NCBI GenBank assembly: GCA_038257655.1
Contig: JBBSJC010000008.1
Coordinates: 1 to 38,129, forward strand
Source of the DNA: DASUME01 sp038257655
Lineage (GTDB): Bacteria > Myxococcota_A > Polyangia > Polyangiales > DASUME01
Direction of reading: 5' to 3'
Length of the DNA: 38,129 bases
Under the pieces are notes generated by a model that was not told the origin of the DNA, searched no databases, and saw only the letters and a list, made by a program, of their open reading frames with translations. Position 1 is the stretch's first letter; each line of letters opens with the position of its first letter. The position numbers were made by a program, and so were the translations under genes. This document shows positions 16,105-23,675 of the stretch, piece by piece.

Positions 16105-17108
16105 ACAGGCTGAGCAAGAAGTTGAAGGGAGCAGCGCAAGCGATCGCCGCAAGTCAGTCCCCCACGCCTGGCCATGCTCTTCTGCAGCCGATTCGCGAGC
16201 GCGCGCTCGACGCGACACTCCATCAGTTTCGCCCGCGCGTGCTCGCCCTCGAAACGGGGCTGGCATCAGGCGACGCCCAGGCACGCAAGCAACTCGCGAG
16301 TGCCGCCGAAGACGCTCTGCACAGTTTCCGCGAGCGCGTGCGCAACGAAGCTGCGACGCATCCCGTGTTGCGCGGCGCAGATGCGCTCGACACATGGTGG
16401 CGCGGGCCCACGCCCCGTGAACTCATGGACGACCCCGACCTGCCCGCGCCCCGGCGCACCCGCATTGTCGAAGCCCTTGATCACTTCAACGACATCATCG
16501 GCAGTTACGCCTTGTTCCTCGACGCCCTACGGCCGCTGCTCGCCGTAAGCGGCCCCACGCGGATCCTGGACCTGGCGGCCGGTCACGGTGGCTTTGCATT
16601 GGCGCTGGCGCGTCTTTCTCGCGCGCAGGGACTATCGCTTGAGGTCACGGCCAGCGATCTCAAAAAAGAATACTTAGATATGGGCCAGGCTCGCGCCAAG
16701 ACAGAAGGCCTGAACGTAAGCTTTCGGATGCAAGACGCCCTCGATCTGCGCAACCTCGCAAGCGACCCGCCCGATCTAGTGATCTGCACCCAAGCCTTGC
16801 ACCATTTCCCGCCGGGCCTGGTCGCCTGCATGTTCGACGAAGCGACGCGCGTCGCAAAGCGCGGGGTCGTCTTCATCGACGGCGTCCGCAACATGCTGCA
16901 CGTGCCCGTGCTCGGCCTATACGGCATGGGCATCGCGCGCGAGCCCGGCTTCGTCCACGACGGGTTTATCTCGCTGCGCAGATTCTTCGCCCTCGAAGAG
17001 CTAAGCCTGCTCGGCAACCTGGTACCGCGCGCCCACAAGAGCGAAGCGGTCTGGATTCGCCCCAGTCACATCGCGCTACGCGCGGTCGGGCGCTCGATTC
17101 GGCCATGA
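16101..17108 (+). CDS. Class I SAM-dependent methyltransferase
   Basis: This 335-residue protein has a helical N-terminal region of about 150 residues with no recognised domain, then a Rossmann methyltransferase domain. Motif I is ILDLAAGHGGFALALARL (155-172). An acidic beta-2 end, ASDLKKEYL, a motif III-like MQDALDL, and DLVICTQALHHFPPG (225-239) follow; the last is typical of small-molecule or ubiquinone/UbiE-type methyltransferases. A short hydrophobic segment, VLGLYGMGIA, lies later. It is the last gene of the operon and overlaps the phosphoesterase gene by four bases. The substrate is unknown; a polyamine or lipid would fit the context but nothing in the sequence shows it. Confidence 0.85.
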   Translation: MNRLSKKLKGAAQAIAASQSPTPGHALLQPIRERALDATLHQFRPRVLALETGLASGDAQARKQLASAAEDALHSFRERVRNEAATHPVLRGADALDTWWRGPTPRELMDDPDLPAPRRTRIVEALDHFNDIIGSYALFLDALRPLLAVSGPTRILDLAAGHGGFALALARLSRAQGLSLEVTASDLKKEYLDMGQARAKTEGLNVSFRMQDALDLRNLASDPPDLVICTQALHHFPPGLVACMFDEATRVAKRGVVFIDGVRNMLHVPVLGLYGMGIAREPGFVHDGFISLRRFFALEELSLLGNLVPRAHKSEAVWIRPSHIALRAVGRSIRP

Positions 17109-17130
17109 CGCGCAGCTGAATCACCGTGCT

Positions 17131-17446
17131 GCCGGTCGCTGAGCGACGTCGCTTCGCGACACGCGACCTAACTGTTGCTTTGGCTGGTGCGGACGGGGTG
17201 CCGGGGGGGCAGGGACTCCCGGGCTGGGTGTGATTCAGCAGCGCGCCATGACCGAATCGAGCACCCTCCCTTGTGGTGTTTTTGAGAGGTGGCGCGAGGG
17301 ACAACGCGACTCGGGTGTGAGGCTCGGTCGTGAGGAGGCGCTGACCCACAACAGGCGCCGTGTCCTTGCCACCGCGTACCCAGTCCGCACGTGCCAAAGC
17401 AACAGCTAGGCCGCGTGTCGCGAAGCGACGTCGCTCAGCGGCCGGC
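17131..17446. repeat. Long inverted repeat between convergent genes (53-base arms)
   Basis: The arm 17131-17183 and the reverse complement of 17394-17446 match over 53 bases with three mismatches, all transitions. Similarity continues inward in weaker form: GTGCGGAC and GGGT blocks, then GGCAGGGAC against GGCAAGGAC. Each arm also contains short palindromes (GTCGCTGAGCGAC, GTCGCTTCGCGAC). It lies between the 3' ends of the methyltransferase gene and parE. It could be a bidirectional terminator, a REP/BIME-type element or the remnant of a small non-autonomous transposable element. No ORF within the 386-base gap looks real. Confidence 0.85.
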
Positions 17447-17490
17447 AAAGCGGTGGGGCAGCGCCTCCTCACACCCGAGCCTCACACCCG
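17312..17490. repeat. Second, overlapping inverted repeat (32-base arms)
   Basis: The segment 17312-17343 is matched by the reverse complement of 17459-17490 with two mismatches; the arms contain CGGGTGTGAGGCTCGG. The right arm ends four bases before the parE stop codon. The centre of symmetry (about 17401) differs from that of the larger repeat, so the two structures are alternative folds rather than one extended stem. Within the right arm, the short unit CTCACACCCGA occurs nearly twice in tandem. Confidence 0.8.
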
Positions 17491-17494
17491 ACCG

Positions 17495-19399
17495 CTACAC
17501 GTCTAGGGTTTCGACGTCGGCCTGGCTTGCGCGTTCCATGATGAAGCGGTAGCGGGCGCCGGCGTCTTTACCCATTAGATCGTTGATGATCTGATCGGTG
17601 CCGACTTCCTCGTCGATCATCACGCGCAGGAGCTTACGTTTGGTCGTGTCGAGGGTGGTCATCTTGAGCTCGTCTGCGCTCATCTCGCCGAGCCCCTTGA
17701 AGCGACTGATATCCGCCTTCACGTTTTTGGGTAGCTTTGCGAGTACCGCGTCGCGCTCAGCGTCATCGAGTGCCCAGTAGGTTTCCTTGCCCGCGTCGAT
17801 GCGGAACAAGGGTGGCATCGCGAGGTAGATGTTTCCGTTGCGGACGAGCCCGGGCAGCATCCGATAGAAGAATGTCAGCAGTAGCGTGGAGATGTGGTGT
17901 CCGTCGCTATCAGCGTCCATCAGCAATACGATTTTGCCGTAGCGTAGCTTCGTAAGATCGAAGTCTTTGCCTTGCCCACAGCCGAGCGCCGACACGATGT
18001 CTTGCAGCTCCTTGTTTGCGACGATAGCTGCACTGCCGGCGCGCTCGGCGTTGAGCACCTTGCCGCGCAAGGGTAAGATCGCCTGCGTCTTGCGGTCGCG
18101 GCCTTGTTTGGCGTTGCCGCCTGCGCTGTCCCCCTCGACAAGAAACAGCTCGCTGTCCGCCGGGTCGGTGCTCGAACAGTCAGATAGCTTGCCCGGCAGA
18201 TTCAAGCGATGGCTTATCGCCGTCTTGCGCGTCACCTGCTGGCTTGCGGCACGACTGGCGGCGCGGGCGCGCGAGGCCAAGATGATGCGCGCCATGATCA
18301 TGTCGGCAAGACTCGGATTCTGCAGGAGCCATTGCTCGAGCGCATTCTTGACGACGCCTTCGACCTGGCCTGCGATCTCGGTGTTGTTGAGGCGGTCCTT
18401 CGTCTGGCCCTGAAATTGCGGTTCCGCCACGTAGACGCTGACCATGGCGGCCACGCCCTCACGGATATCTTCCGCGGCGATCGTCAGGCCCTTGGGCTCG
18501 ATCTTCTTCGTCTGCATGATGCTGCGGATGGCCTTCACGATGCCGGCCTTGAGCCCGCTCTCGTGGGTGCCGCCCTGGGCTGTCGGGATCCCATTGGCGT
18601 AGGAGCGCACCCACTCTTCGGTGGCTTCGGTCCACATCAACGAGAGCTCGATGCGTGGGTCGGCTTCGCGCATCAGCGTGAACGGCTGCGCGTGTACCGG
18701 ATGCATCTTCTTTTCGACGACGACCTTACTCAGGTAATCGACGATACCGCCGGGATGCTCGAAGGTCTCCACCTTGTCGCCATCGCGCAAAATGACCTTG
18801 AGGCCGCGATGCAGATAAGACTTCGCCTCCAGGCGCTCGCGCACCACCTCGCTATCGAACTTCAGGCTCTTACCAAAGATCTGAGCGTCCGCACGAAAGT
18901 GGATTTCGGTGCCGCGCTTGCGCGTCGCGCCCACTTCCTTGAGCTTCATCTGCGGCAGGCCACGCGCGTACTTCTGCATGTACTCTTTGCCGTCACGGCG
19001 TACGTGCACGGTCATCGCTTCGGACAAAGCGTTGACAACCGAGGAGCCGACGCCGTGCAGACCGCCGGACACGCTGTAGCTCTTGCCTTCGAACTTTCCG
19101 CCAGCGTGCAGCGTGCACAAAATTAGCTCGAGCGCCGAGCGCTTGAACTTCGGGTGCATGTCGACGGGGATGCCGCGCCCGTTGTCTATGACCGTTGCGC
19201 CCTTATGGTCGGAATCGAGCGTCACCTCGATTTGCGTCGCATGTCCATTGATCGCTTCGTCGACCGAGTTGTCGACGATTTCCCACAACAAATGGTGGTA
19301 CCCTGCTTTGTCGGTGCCACCGATGTACATGGCAGGACGTTTGCGCACGGGCTCGAGCCCCTCGAGGACCTCGATATCTTTGGCGGTATAGGTGGTCAT
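17495..19399 (-). CDS. parE: DNA topoisomerase IV subunit B
   Basis: This 634-residue ATPase subunit drives strand passage in chromosome decatenation with ParC. Visible are the GHKL ATPase signature with NSVDEA (44-49), DNGRGIP, the GGLHGVG glycine loop and the switch-lysine loop QTKDRL. The TOPRIM motifs are VEGDSAGG (Glu422) and DADSDGHHI (Asp495, Asp497, Asp499). The C-terminal RFKGLGEM and ERASQADVETLDV are typical. The length suits ParE and there is no large insertion as in some GyrB proteins. Its ATG overlaps the parC stop (ATGA on the minus strand). A good GAGGTGA ribosome site (19409-19403) lies inside the parC end. GyrB and ParE resemble each other; the call leans on the ParC partner. 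Confidence 0.88.
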   Translation of the reverse strand: MTTYTAKDIEVLEGLEPVRKRPAMYIGGTDKAGYHHLLWEIVDNSVDEAINGHATQIEVTLDSDHKGATVIDNGRGIPVDMHPKFKRSALELILCTLHAGGKFEGKSYSVSGGLHGVGSSVVNALSEAMTVHVRRDGKEYMQKYARGLPQMKLKEVGATRKRGTEIHFRADAQIFGKSLKFDSEVVRERLEAKSYLHRGLKVILRDGDKVETFEHPGGIVDYLSKVVVEKKMHPVHAQPFTLMREADPRIELSLMWTEATEEWVRSYANGIPTAQGGTHESGLKAGIVKAIRSIMQTKKIEPKGLTIAAEDIREGVAAMVSVYVAEPQFQGQTKDRLNNTEIAGQVEGVVKNALEQWLLQNPSLADMIMARIILASRARAASRAASQQVTRKTAISHRLNLPGKLSDCSSTDPADSELFLVEGDSAGGNAKQGRDRKTQAILPLRGKVLNAERAGSAAIVANKELQDIVSALGCGQGKDFDLTKLRYGKIVLLMDADSDGHHISTLLLTFFYRMLPGLVRNGNIYLAMPPLFRIDAGKETYWALDDAERDAVLAKLPKNVKADISRFKGLGEMSADELKMTTLDTTKRKLLRVMIDEEVGTDQIINDLMGKDAGARYRFIMERASQADVETLDV

Positions 19400-21735
19400 G
19401 CGTCACCTCGTGGCGGTCGCGAGGGCCGTGGTGCGTCGCCCAGACTGGGAATCTCAGGCTCCTCGGCTACGCGTTCGACGAGCTTGCCGCGTTTGAATAG
19501 CGCGTGGCCCTTACCGCCGCGCGAGACCGCGCCGTACTTGCGCAAGGTCACGTCGTATTCGGTGCCCTTCTCGTTCAACAACACGAGCGAGTCGCTCTTT
19601 CTGCGGAACAAAGTCGCGCCCACGATCCAGTCACCCTCTTCGAGCTTCATCAGCATCACGCCCTTGCCCGCACCGGCGAGCAACGCGACCTCCTCCGCTT
19701 CGCAGATCAGAGCATGGCCATCGGCGCTCGCCGCAGCCACGTGATCGCCGTCGCCCAGGTAGTTCACGTAAACGATCTCATCGCCTTCTGCGAGCCGTGC
19801 ATAGCGACGCCCCGAGCGCGTGGAAGGCTCGCGATGGCCGCGCAACGAAAAGCGCATGCTCTGGCCCAGACGCGTGACCGCCAGCGCGTAAGGAGGCTCA
19901 GGCTCGACGCCCTCTTGGGCTGCGGGTACTTCGAGCACGCGCGGATCAAAGCAGATCATGCGAATCATCTTCTCGCCGTCCGCCAGCTTGAACAGATTCT
20001 GCACCGGATTGCCGTAGCCTGTGGCCGCTGGGATCTCGACCATGCGGCACACGTAACAGGAGCCGTGATTCGAGAAGAACGCAACCGAGCTCTTGGTCGA
20101 GCCCGCGCTGACATCGATCACCCGATCGCCATCGCGCACGCGCGTGGTCGACAGGTCTTTGATCCCGCCCTGACGCTTCACCCAACCTTGAGCACTGAGC
20201 AGCGCGTAGGCATCTTCGTCGATGATGAAGTCTTCGGCTTGAAACTCAGGCTCGTCGACCGAGGCCAAAATACGCGTGCGGCGACGCTGGCCGTATTCCG
20301 ACGAAAGCTCAAGCAGCTCGGCGCGGATCAGCGACCAACGGGCCTTGGGGCTCGACAGCAGCTTTTGCGTGCGCGCAGCTTCGGCCCGCTTCTCGTTGAG
20401 CTCCTTCTGGATGATCAGAATCTCGAGCTTGGCGAGCCGGTACAACTTGAGCTCGAGAATCGCGTCGACTTGCTCTGCATCGAGCCCGAAGCGCCGCATC
20501 ATCTTCTCGGCGGCGTCTGCCTTACCTTCGCTCTTACGGATCAAGGCGATCGTCTCATCGAGCACATCGAAGATCTTCTCGAAGCCTTCGAGGATGTGGA
20601 TGCGCGCCTTGAGCTGCGCCAGATCGAACTCGAGCCGCTTCGTCACGACTTCCATGCGAAAATCGAGGAAGTGCTTGAGGATCGACACCAGATCCAAACG
20701 CTCAGGTGCGGCTACGTCGGTGCCCTTGACGGGCACAAGGCAAGTCATGTTGACCTGAACGTTGGTCGCAAGCGGCGTGTGTTTGAACAAGTACGCCATG
20801 ATCATCTGCGGGTCGGTGCCGGCGCGAATCTCGCACACCACACGACAGATGTCGGTGCTCTCATCGCGCACGTCGAGCAGCGCCGGCAGCTTCTTGTTGA
20901 TGATCACCTCGGCGACCTTTTCCATGATCGACTTGCGCTCGACCGAGTATGGAATCGAGGTGATGATGATCGACGGATTGCCCTTTTTCTTGGGCTCTTC
21001 GAGCTTCCACTCGGCGCGCAGCTTGAGCGAGCCTTGTCCGGTCTCATAGACCTCGCGCAGCTCGCGCTTGCTCGACAGCATCTGACCGCCGCTCGGAAAG
21101 TCAGGTCCGCGAATGTGCTTCATGACTTCGCTGAGACCGCCCTCTGGCGAGTCGATGAGGGCCACGCAAGCATCGACGACCTCCTTCAAGCTGTGCGGCG
21201 GAATCGAGGTGGCCATGCCGACCGCGATCCCCTGACAGCCATTGACGAGCAGATTGGGAAAGCGCGCGGGCAATACGAACGGCTCAAAACGCGTGCCGTC
21301 GTAGTTCGGTCGAAACGACACGACGCGTTTACCGAGCTCGCTCAACAGCTCGCCTGCGAGCTTGCTCAAGCGTGACTCGGTGTAACGCATAGCCGCCGCA
21401 GAATCGCCGTCCGGCGAGCCGAAGTTGCCGCGTCCATCGACGAGCGGCGCAGACATGGTGAAGCTCTGCGCCATGCGCACGAGCGCGTCGTAAATCGACG
21501 AGTCACCATGCGGATGGAACTTACCCATCACGTCGCCGACGATGCGCGCGGACTTGGCGTACTTCGCGTCGTAGCGCAGGTGCAGCTCGTTCTGCATGCC
21601 GTAGAGAATGCGGCGCTGCACGGGTTTCAAGCCATCGCGCACATCCGGCAAGGCCCGCGCGGTGATGACGCTCAATGCATAATTGAGGTAGCGACGCTGG
21701 GTTTCCTGGGCCAGCGACGTCTCCGTAATTTCCAT
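19396..21735 (-). CDS. parC: DNA topoisomerase IV subunit A
   Basis: This 779-residue DNA-breakage subunit was assigned the start MEITETSLAQE (ATG at 21735). An in-frame ATG 21 codons upstream adds residues unlike the family. Conserved features are DVRDGLKPVQRRILYGM (31-47), GKFHPHGDSSIYDALVRMAQ (71-90) and the catalytic pair Arg117-Tyr118 in AAMRYTESRLS. The coiled-coil region and a beta-pinwheel C-terminal domain follow. No clear GyrA-box (QRRGGKG type) is seen, which favours ParC over GyrA. Gene order is parC then parE with a four-base overlap, so the subunits are translationally coupled. It may be cotranscribed with the kinase genes 170 bases upstream. Confidence 0.87.
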   Translation of the reverse strand: MEITETSLAQETQRRYLNYALSVITARALPDVRDGLKPVQRRILYGMQNELHLRYDAKYAKSARIVGDVMGKFHPHGDSSIYDALVRMAQSFTMSAPLVDGRGNFGSPDGDSAAAMRYTESRLSKLAGELLSELGKRVVSFRPNYDGTRFEPFVLPARFPNLLVNGCQGIAVGMATSIPPHSLKEVVDACVALIDSPEGGLSEVMKHIRGPDFPSGGQMLSSKRELREVYETGQGSLKLRAEWKLEEPKKKGNPSIIITSIPYSVERKSIMEKVAEVIINKKLPALLDVRDESTDICRVVCEIRAGTDPQMIMAYLFKHTPLATNVQVNMTCLVPVKGTDVAAPERLDLVSILKHFLDFRMEVVTKRLEFDLAQLKARIHILEGFEKIFDVLDETIALIRKSEGKADAAEKMMRRFGLDAEQVDAILELKLYRLAKLEILIIQKELNEKRAEAARTQKLLSSPKARWSLIRAELLELSSEYGQRRRTRILASVDEPEFQAEDFIIDEDAYALLSAQGWVKRQGGIKDLSTTRVRDGDRVIDVSAGSTKSSVAFFSNHGSCYVCRMVEIPAATGYGNPVQNLFKLADGEKMIRMICFDPRVLEVPAAQEGVEPEPPYALAVTRLGQSMRFSLRGHREPSTRSGRRYARLAEGDEIVYVNYLGDGDHVAAASADGHALICEAEEVALLAGAGKGVMLMKLEEGDWIVGATLFRRKSDSLVLLNEKGTEYDVTLRKYGAVSRGGKGHALFKRGKLVERVAEEPEIPSLGDAPRPSRPPRGDA

Positions 21736-21904
21736 GAACAGCTGCTCTCCCGGTGCGCGTGCAAACCAATACGAAAGATTTACAGCTCCAGCCTGCACTC
21801 ACGTTCAGGCGTAGGCCGTGCCCGGATCTAGCAGCCGCGTGCAGAGGGACGCAAGGTTTCGACGAATTGAGGGATTCGAGGCGCGGGCTGGGCCTAAAAG
21901 TGGG

Positions 21905-23614
21905 TCAAGGTGCGGCGGTCGGCTGTGCGGATTGCTCGCTCGGCGCACCGGCTTCCGTGGGCTTTTTCGGCTTACGAGCATCGGGCCGGGTAAACACAAT
22001 CTGCATCAGATACACGAGCGCGCCTAGGGCGACCAGTGTCACCACCCAGTTCAAAACCGTCCGGCCGAGTGTCTGTTCCGCGGGCGCGGGATTAAGCTGA
22101 AAACTGCTGTTAGAAGCCTGGGCTCGGCGCTCGGGTCGCACGCGCTCAGCGCTAGCGGCCTGGGACTGATTGATGCGCGGCGCCGCCGCGATCACCACGC
22201 CACGTGCAGCAGGTGCGGGCGCAGCATCGAACGGAGCGCGCACGGCGGGTCCCGGATCGAAGGGAGCGCGAGGCATCGGCCCAGGATCGAAAGGTCGCAA
22301 GGACGGTGCACCGAACCCTGCGCGCGGGGCCGGCGCACGTCTGGACTCCGGGGGGCTGAGTGAATCGTATTGTTGCGGCCGTGCAGGCGCGTCGGAGAGC
22401 GCGTCATCAAGCATGTTCGGTGGGGAAAAGCTTGATTTGGGTGGCGGCGCAGGCACCATGCGGCGCGCTGGTGCGGCCTGGGGCAGATCGAAATCCCGGA
22501 AGCTGTCGCCAGCGCCGCCCCGAGCACGAGCGGCGGGCACGACCACCGGCATGGGCTCCGAATCGAACTCGGCATCGGACATGTCGCCAAAATCCACGGG
22601 CGGCGGCGGCTCCGAAGGCGTGGTGAAAGACCACGTGTCCACGTCGAGCATCGCGTCGTCTTCCTGCATGCCTGCCTCGAGCAGGAGGTCGTGAAATGCG
22701 CGCGCCGTCGGCGGACGACGCTGGCGCTGCTTATCCATCGCTGCCAGCAGCACTTGCTCTACCGCAGGCGAAATATCGGCCCCTTTGCTGCGTGGCGAGG
22801 GCGGCGGCGTCGAAAGGATGATCTGCAACAGTGCGTTGTAGTTGCCTGCATCGAAGGGCACATCACCGACGACGCACTCGTAAAACATCACGCCCGCGGC
22901 GTACACGTCCACGCGGCCATCGATCGTGCCTTCGCCCTTGGCTTGCTCGGGCGACATGTAGTGCGGCGTGCCGAGCACCGAGCCTTCCTGCGTCAAACGC
23001 TGCTCGATTTCATCGGACTTTTGACTGATGCCGAAATCGAGAATCTTGATGCGCTCTTCGCCGCGTAGACCGGGCAGAATGTAGACGTTATCGGGCTTCA
23101 GATCGCGATGGATCACGCCTGCGTGATGCGCTGCGTCCAGTGCATCGAGCAACGGCAACATGATCGCAAGCACATCGTCTTGAGGCAGCTTGCCGCGCTT
23201 GCGGATGCGCTCGCCGACGCTCTCTCCTTCGAGAAACTCCATGACGAGAAATGGCACGCCATCAGGGGTGCGGTCCTGGTCGAGAATTTCGACGATGCCC
23301 GGATGATTGACAGAGCTTGCCGCGCGCGCCTCGCGACCAAAGCGCGCGACGACCTTTTTGTTGGCAAGATAGCTATCGGCGAGGACCTTCACCGCAACAC
23401 GGCGTCCCGTGAGCGAGTGCTCCCCCTCCCAAACCTCACCCATGCCGCCTTTGCCCAGCATGCGCGTGAGCTCGTACTTGCCGAGCAGTGATTGACCGGT
23501 GCGGTCCAAGGCCTCTCTCGTCGCGGCGAACACCCCAGGGCCGCCAGACCAAAGGGTAACCCAACCTCGCGTGCTTACGCGAGATGTCGCCGCATGCGTA
23601 GGTCTTTTCCGCAT
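21905..23614 (-). CDS. Transmembrane Ser/Thr protein kinase (eukaryotic-like)
   Basis: This protein has 569 residues from ATG 23614; a GTG at 23533 is an alternative nearer to the domain. All catalytic elements are intact: GKGGMGEV (54-61), Lys76 in VAVKV, Glu95, HRDLKPDN (169-176), DFG (193-195), GTPHYMSPEQ (215-224) and DVYAAG. A Pro/Ala-rich low-complexity linker (about 320-515) precedes a single membrane helix (about 519-541) and a 28-residue tail, so there is no folded extracytoplasmic sensor. The substrate is unknown. It lies 61 bases downstream of a pseudokinase gene on the same strand, suggesting that the two are cotranscribed and functionally linked. Such kinases are abundant in Myxococcota. 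Confidence 0.92.
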   Translation of the reverse strand: MRKRPTHAATSRVSTRGWVTLWSGGPGVFAATREALDRTGQSLLGKYELTRMLGKGGMGEVWEGEHSLTGRRVAVKVLADSYLANKKVVARFGREARAASSVNHPGIVEILDQDRTPDGVPFLVMEFLEGESVGERIRKRGKLPQDDVLAIMLPLLDALDAAHHAGVIHRDLKPDNVYILPGLRGEERIKILDFGISQKSDEIEQRLTQEGSVLGTPHYMSPEQAKGEGTIDGRVDVYAAGVMFYECVVGDVPFDAGNYNALLQIILSTPPPSPRSKGADISPAVEQVLLAAMDKQRQRRPPTARAFHDLLLEAGMQEDDAMLDVDTWSFTTPSEPPPPVDFGDMSDAEFDSEPMPVVVPAARARGGAGDSFRDFDLPQAAPARRMVPAPPPKSSFSPPNMLDDALSDAPARPQQYDSLSPPESRRAPAPRAGFGAPSLRPFDPGPMPRAPFDPGPAVRAPFDAAPAPAARGVVIAAAPRINQSQAASAERVRPERRAQASNSSFQLNPAPAEQTLGRTVLNWVVTLVALGALVYLMQIVFTRPDARKPKKPTEAGAPSEQSAQPTAAP

Positions 23615-23675
23615 GGAAGCGGCGCAACGAGCAGCCGCAAGTTGGCCTGCCGCGAATCTTCAGCCACTGAATCGC

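Noticed and set aside
17109..17494. A protein-coding gene or tRNA in the convergent gap
   Set aside because: The only open frame (minus strand, 16966-17472) is Arg-rich, runs into the methyltransferase gene and is driven by the inverted repeats; no cloverleaf was found.
18209..19126. 305-codon plus-strand open frame antisense to parE
   Set aside because: It overlaps the conserved ATPase region of parE; no independent evidence supports it.
19504..21375. 623-codon plus-strand open frame antisense to parC
   Set aside because: parC motifs cover the full length on the minus strand; the antisense translation shows no recognisable domain and a biased His/Arg/Leu composition.
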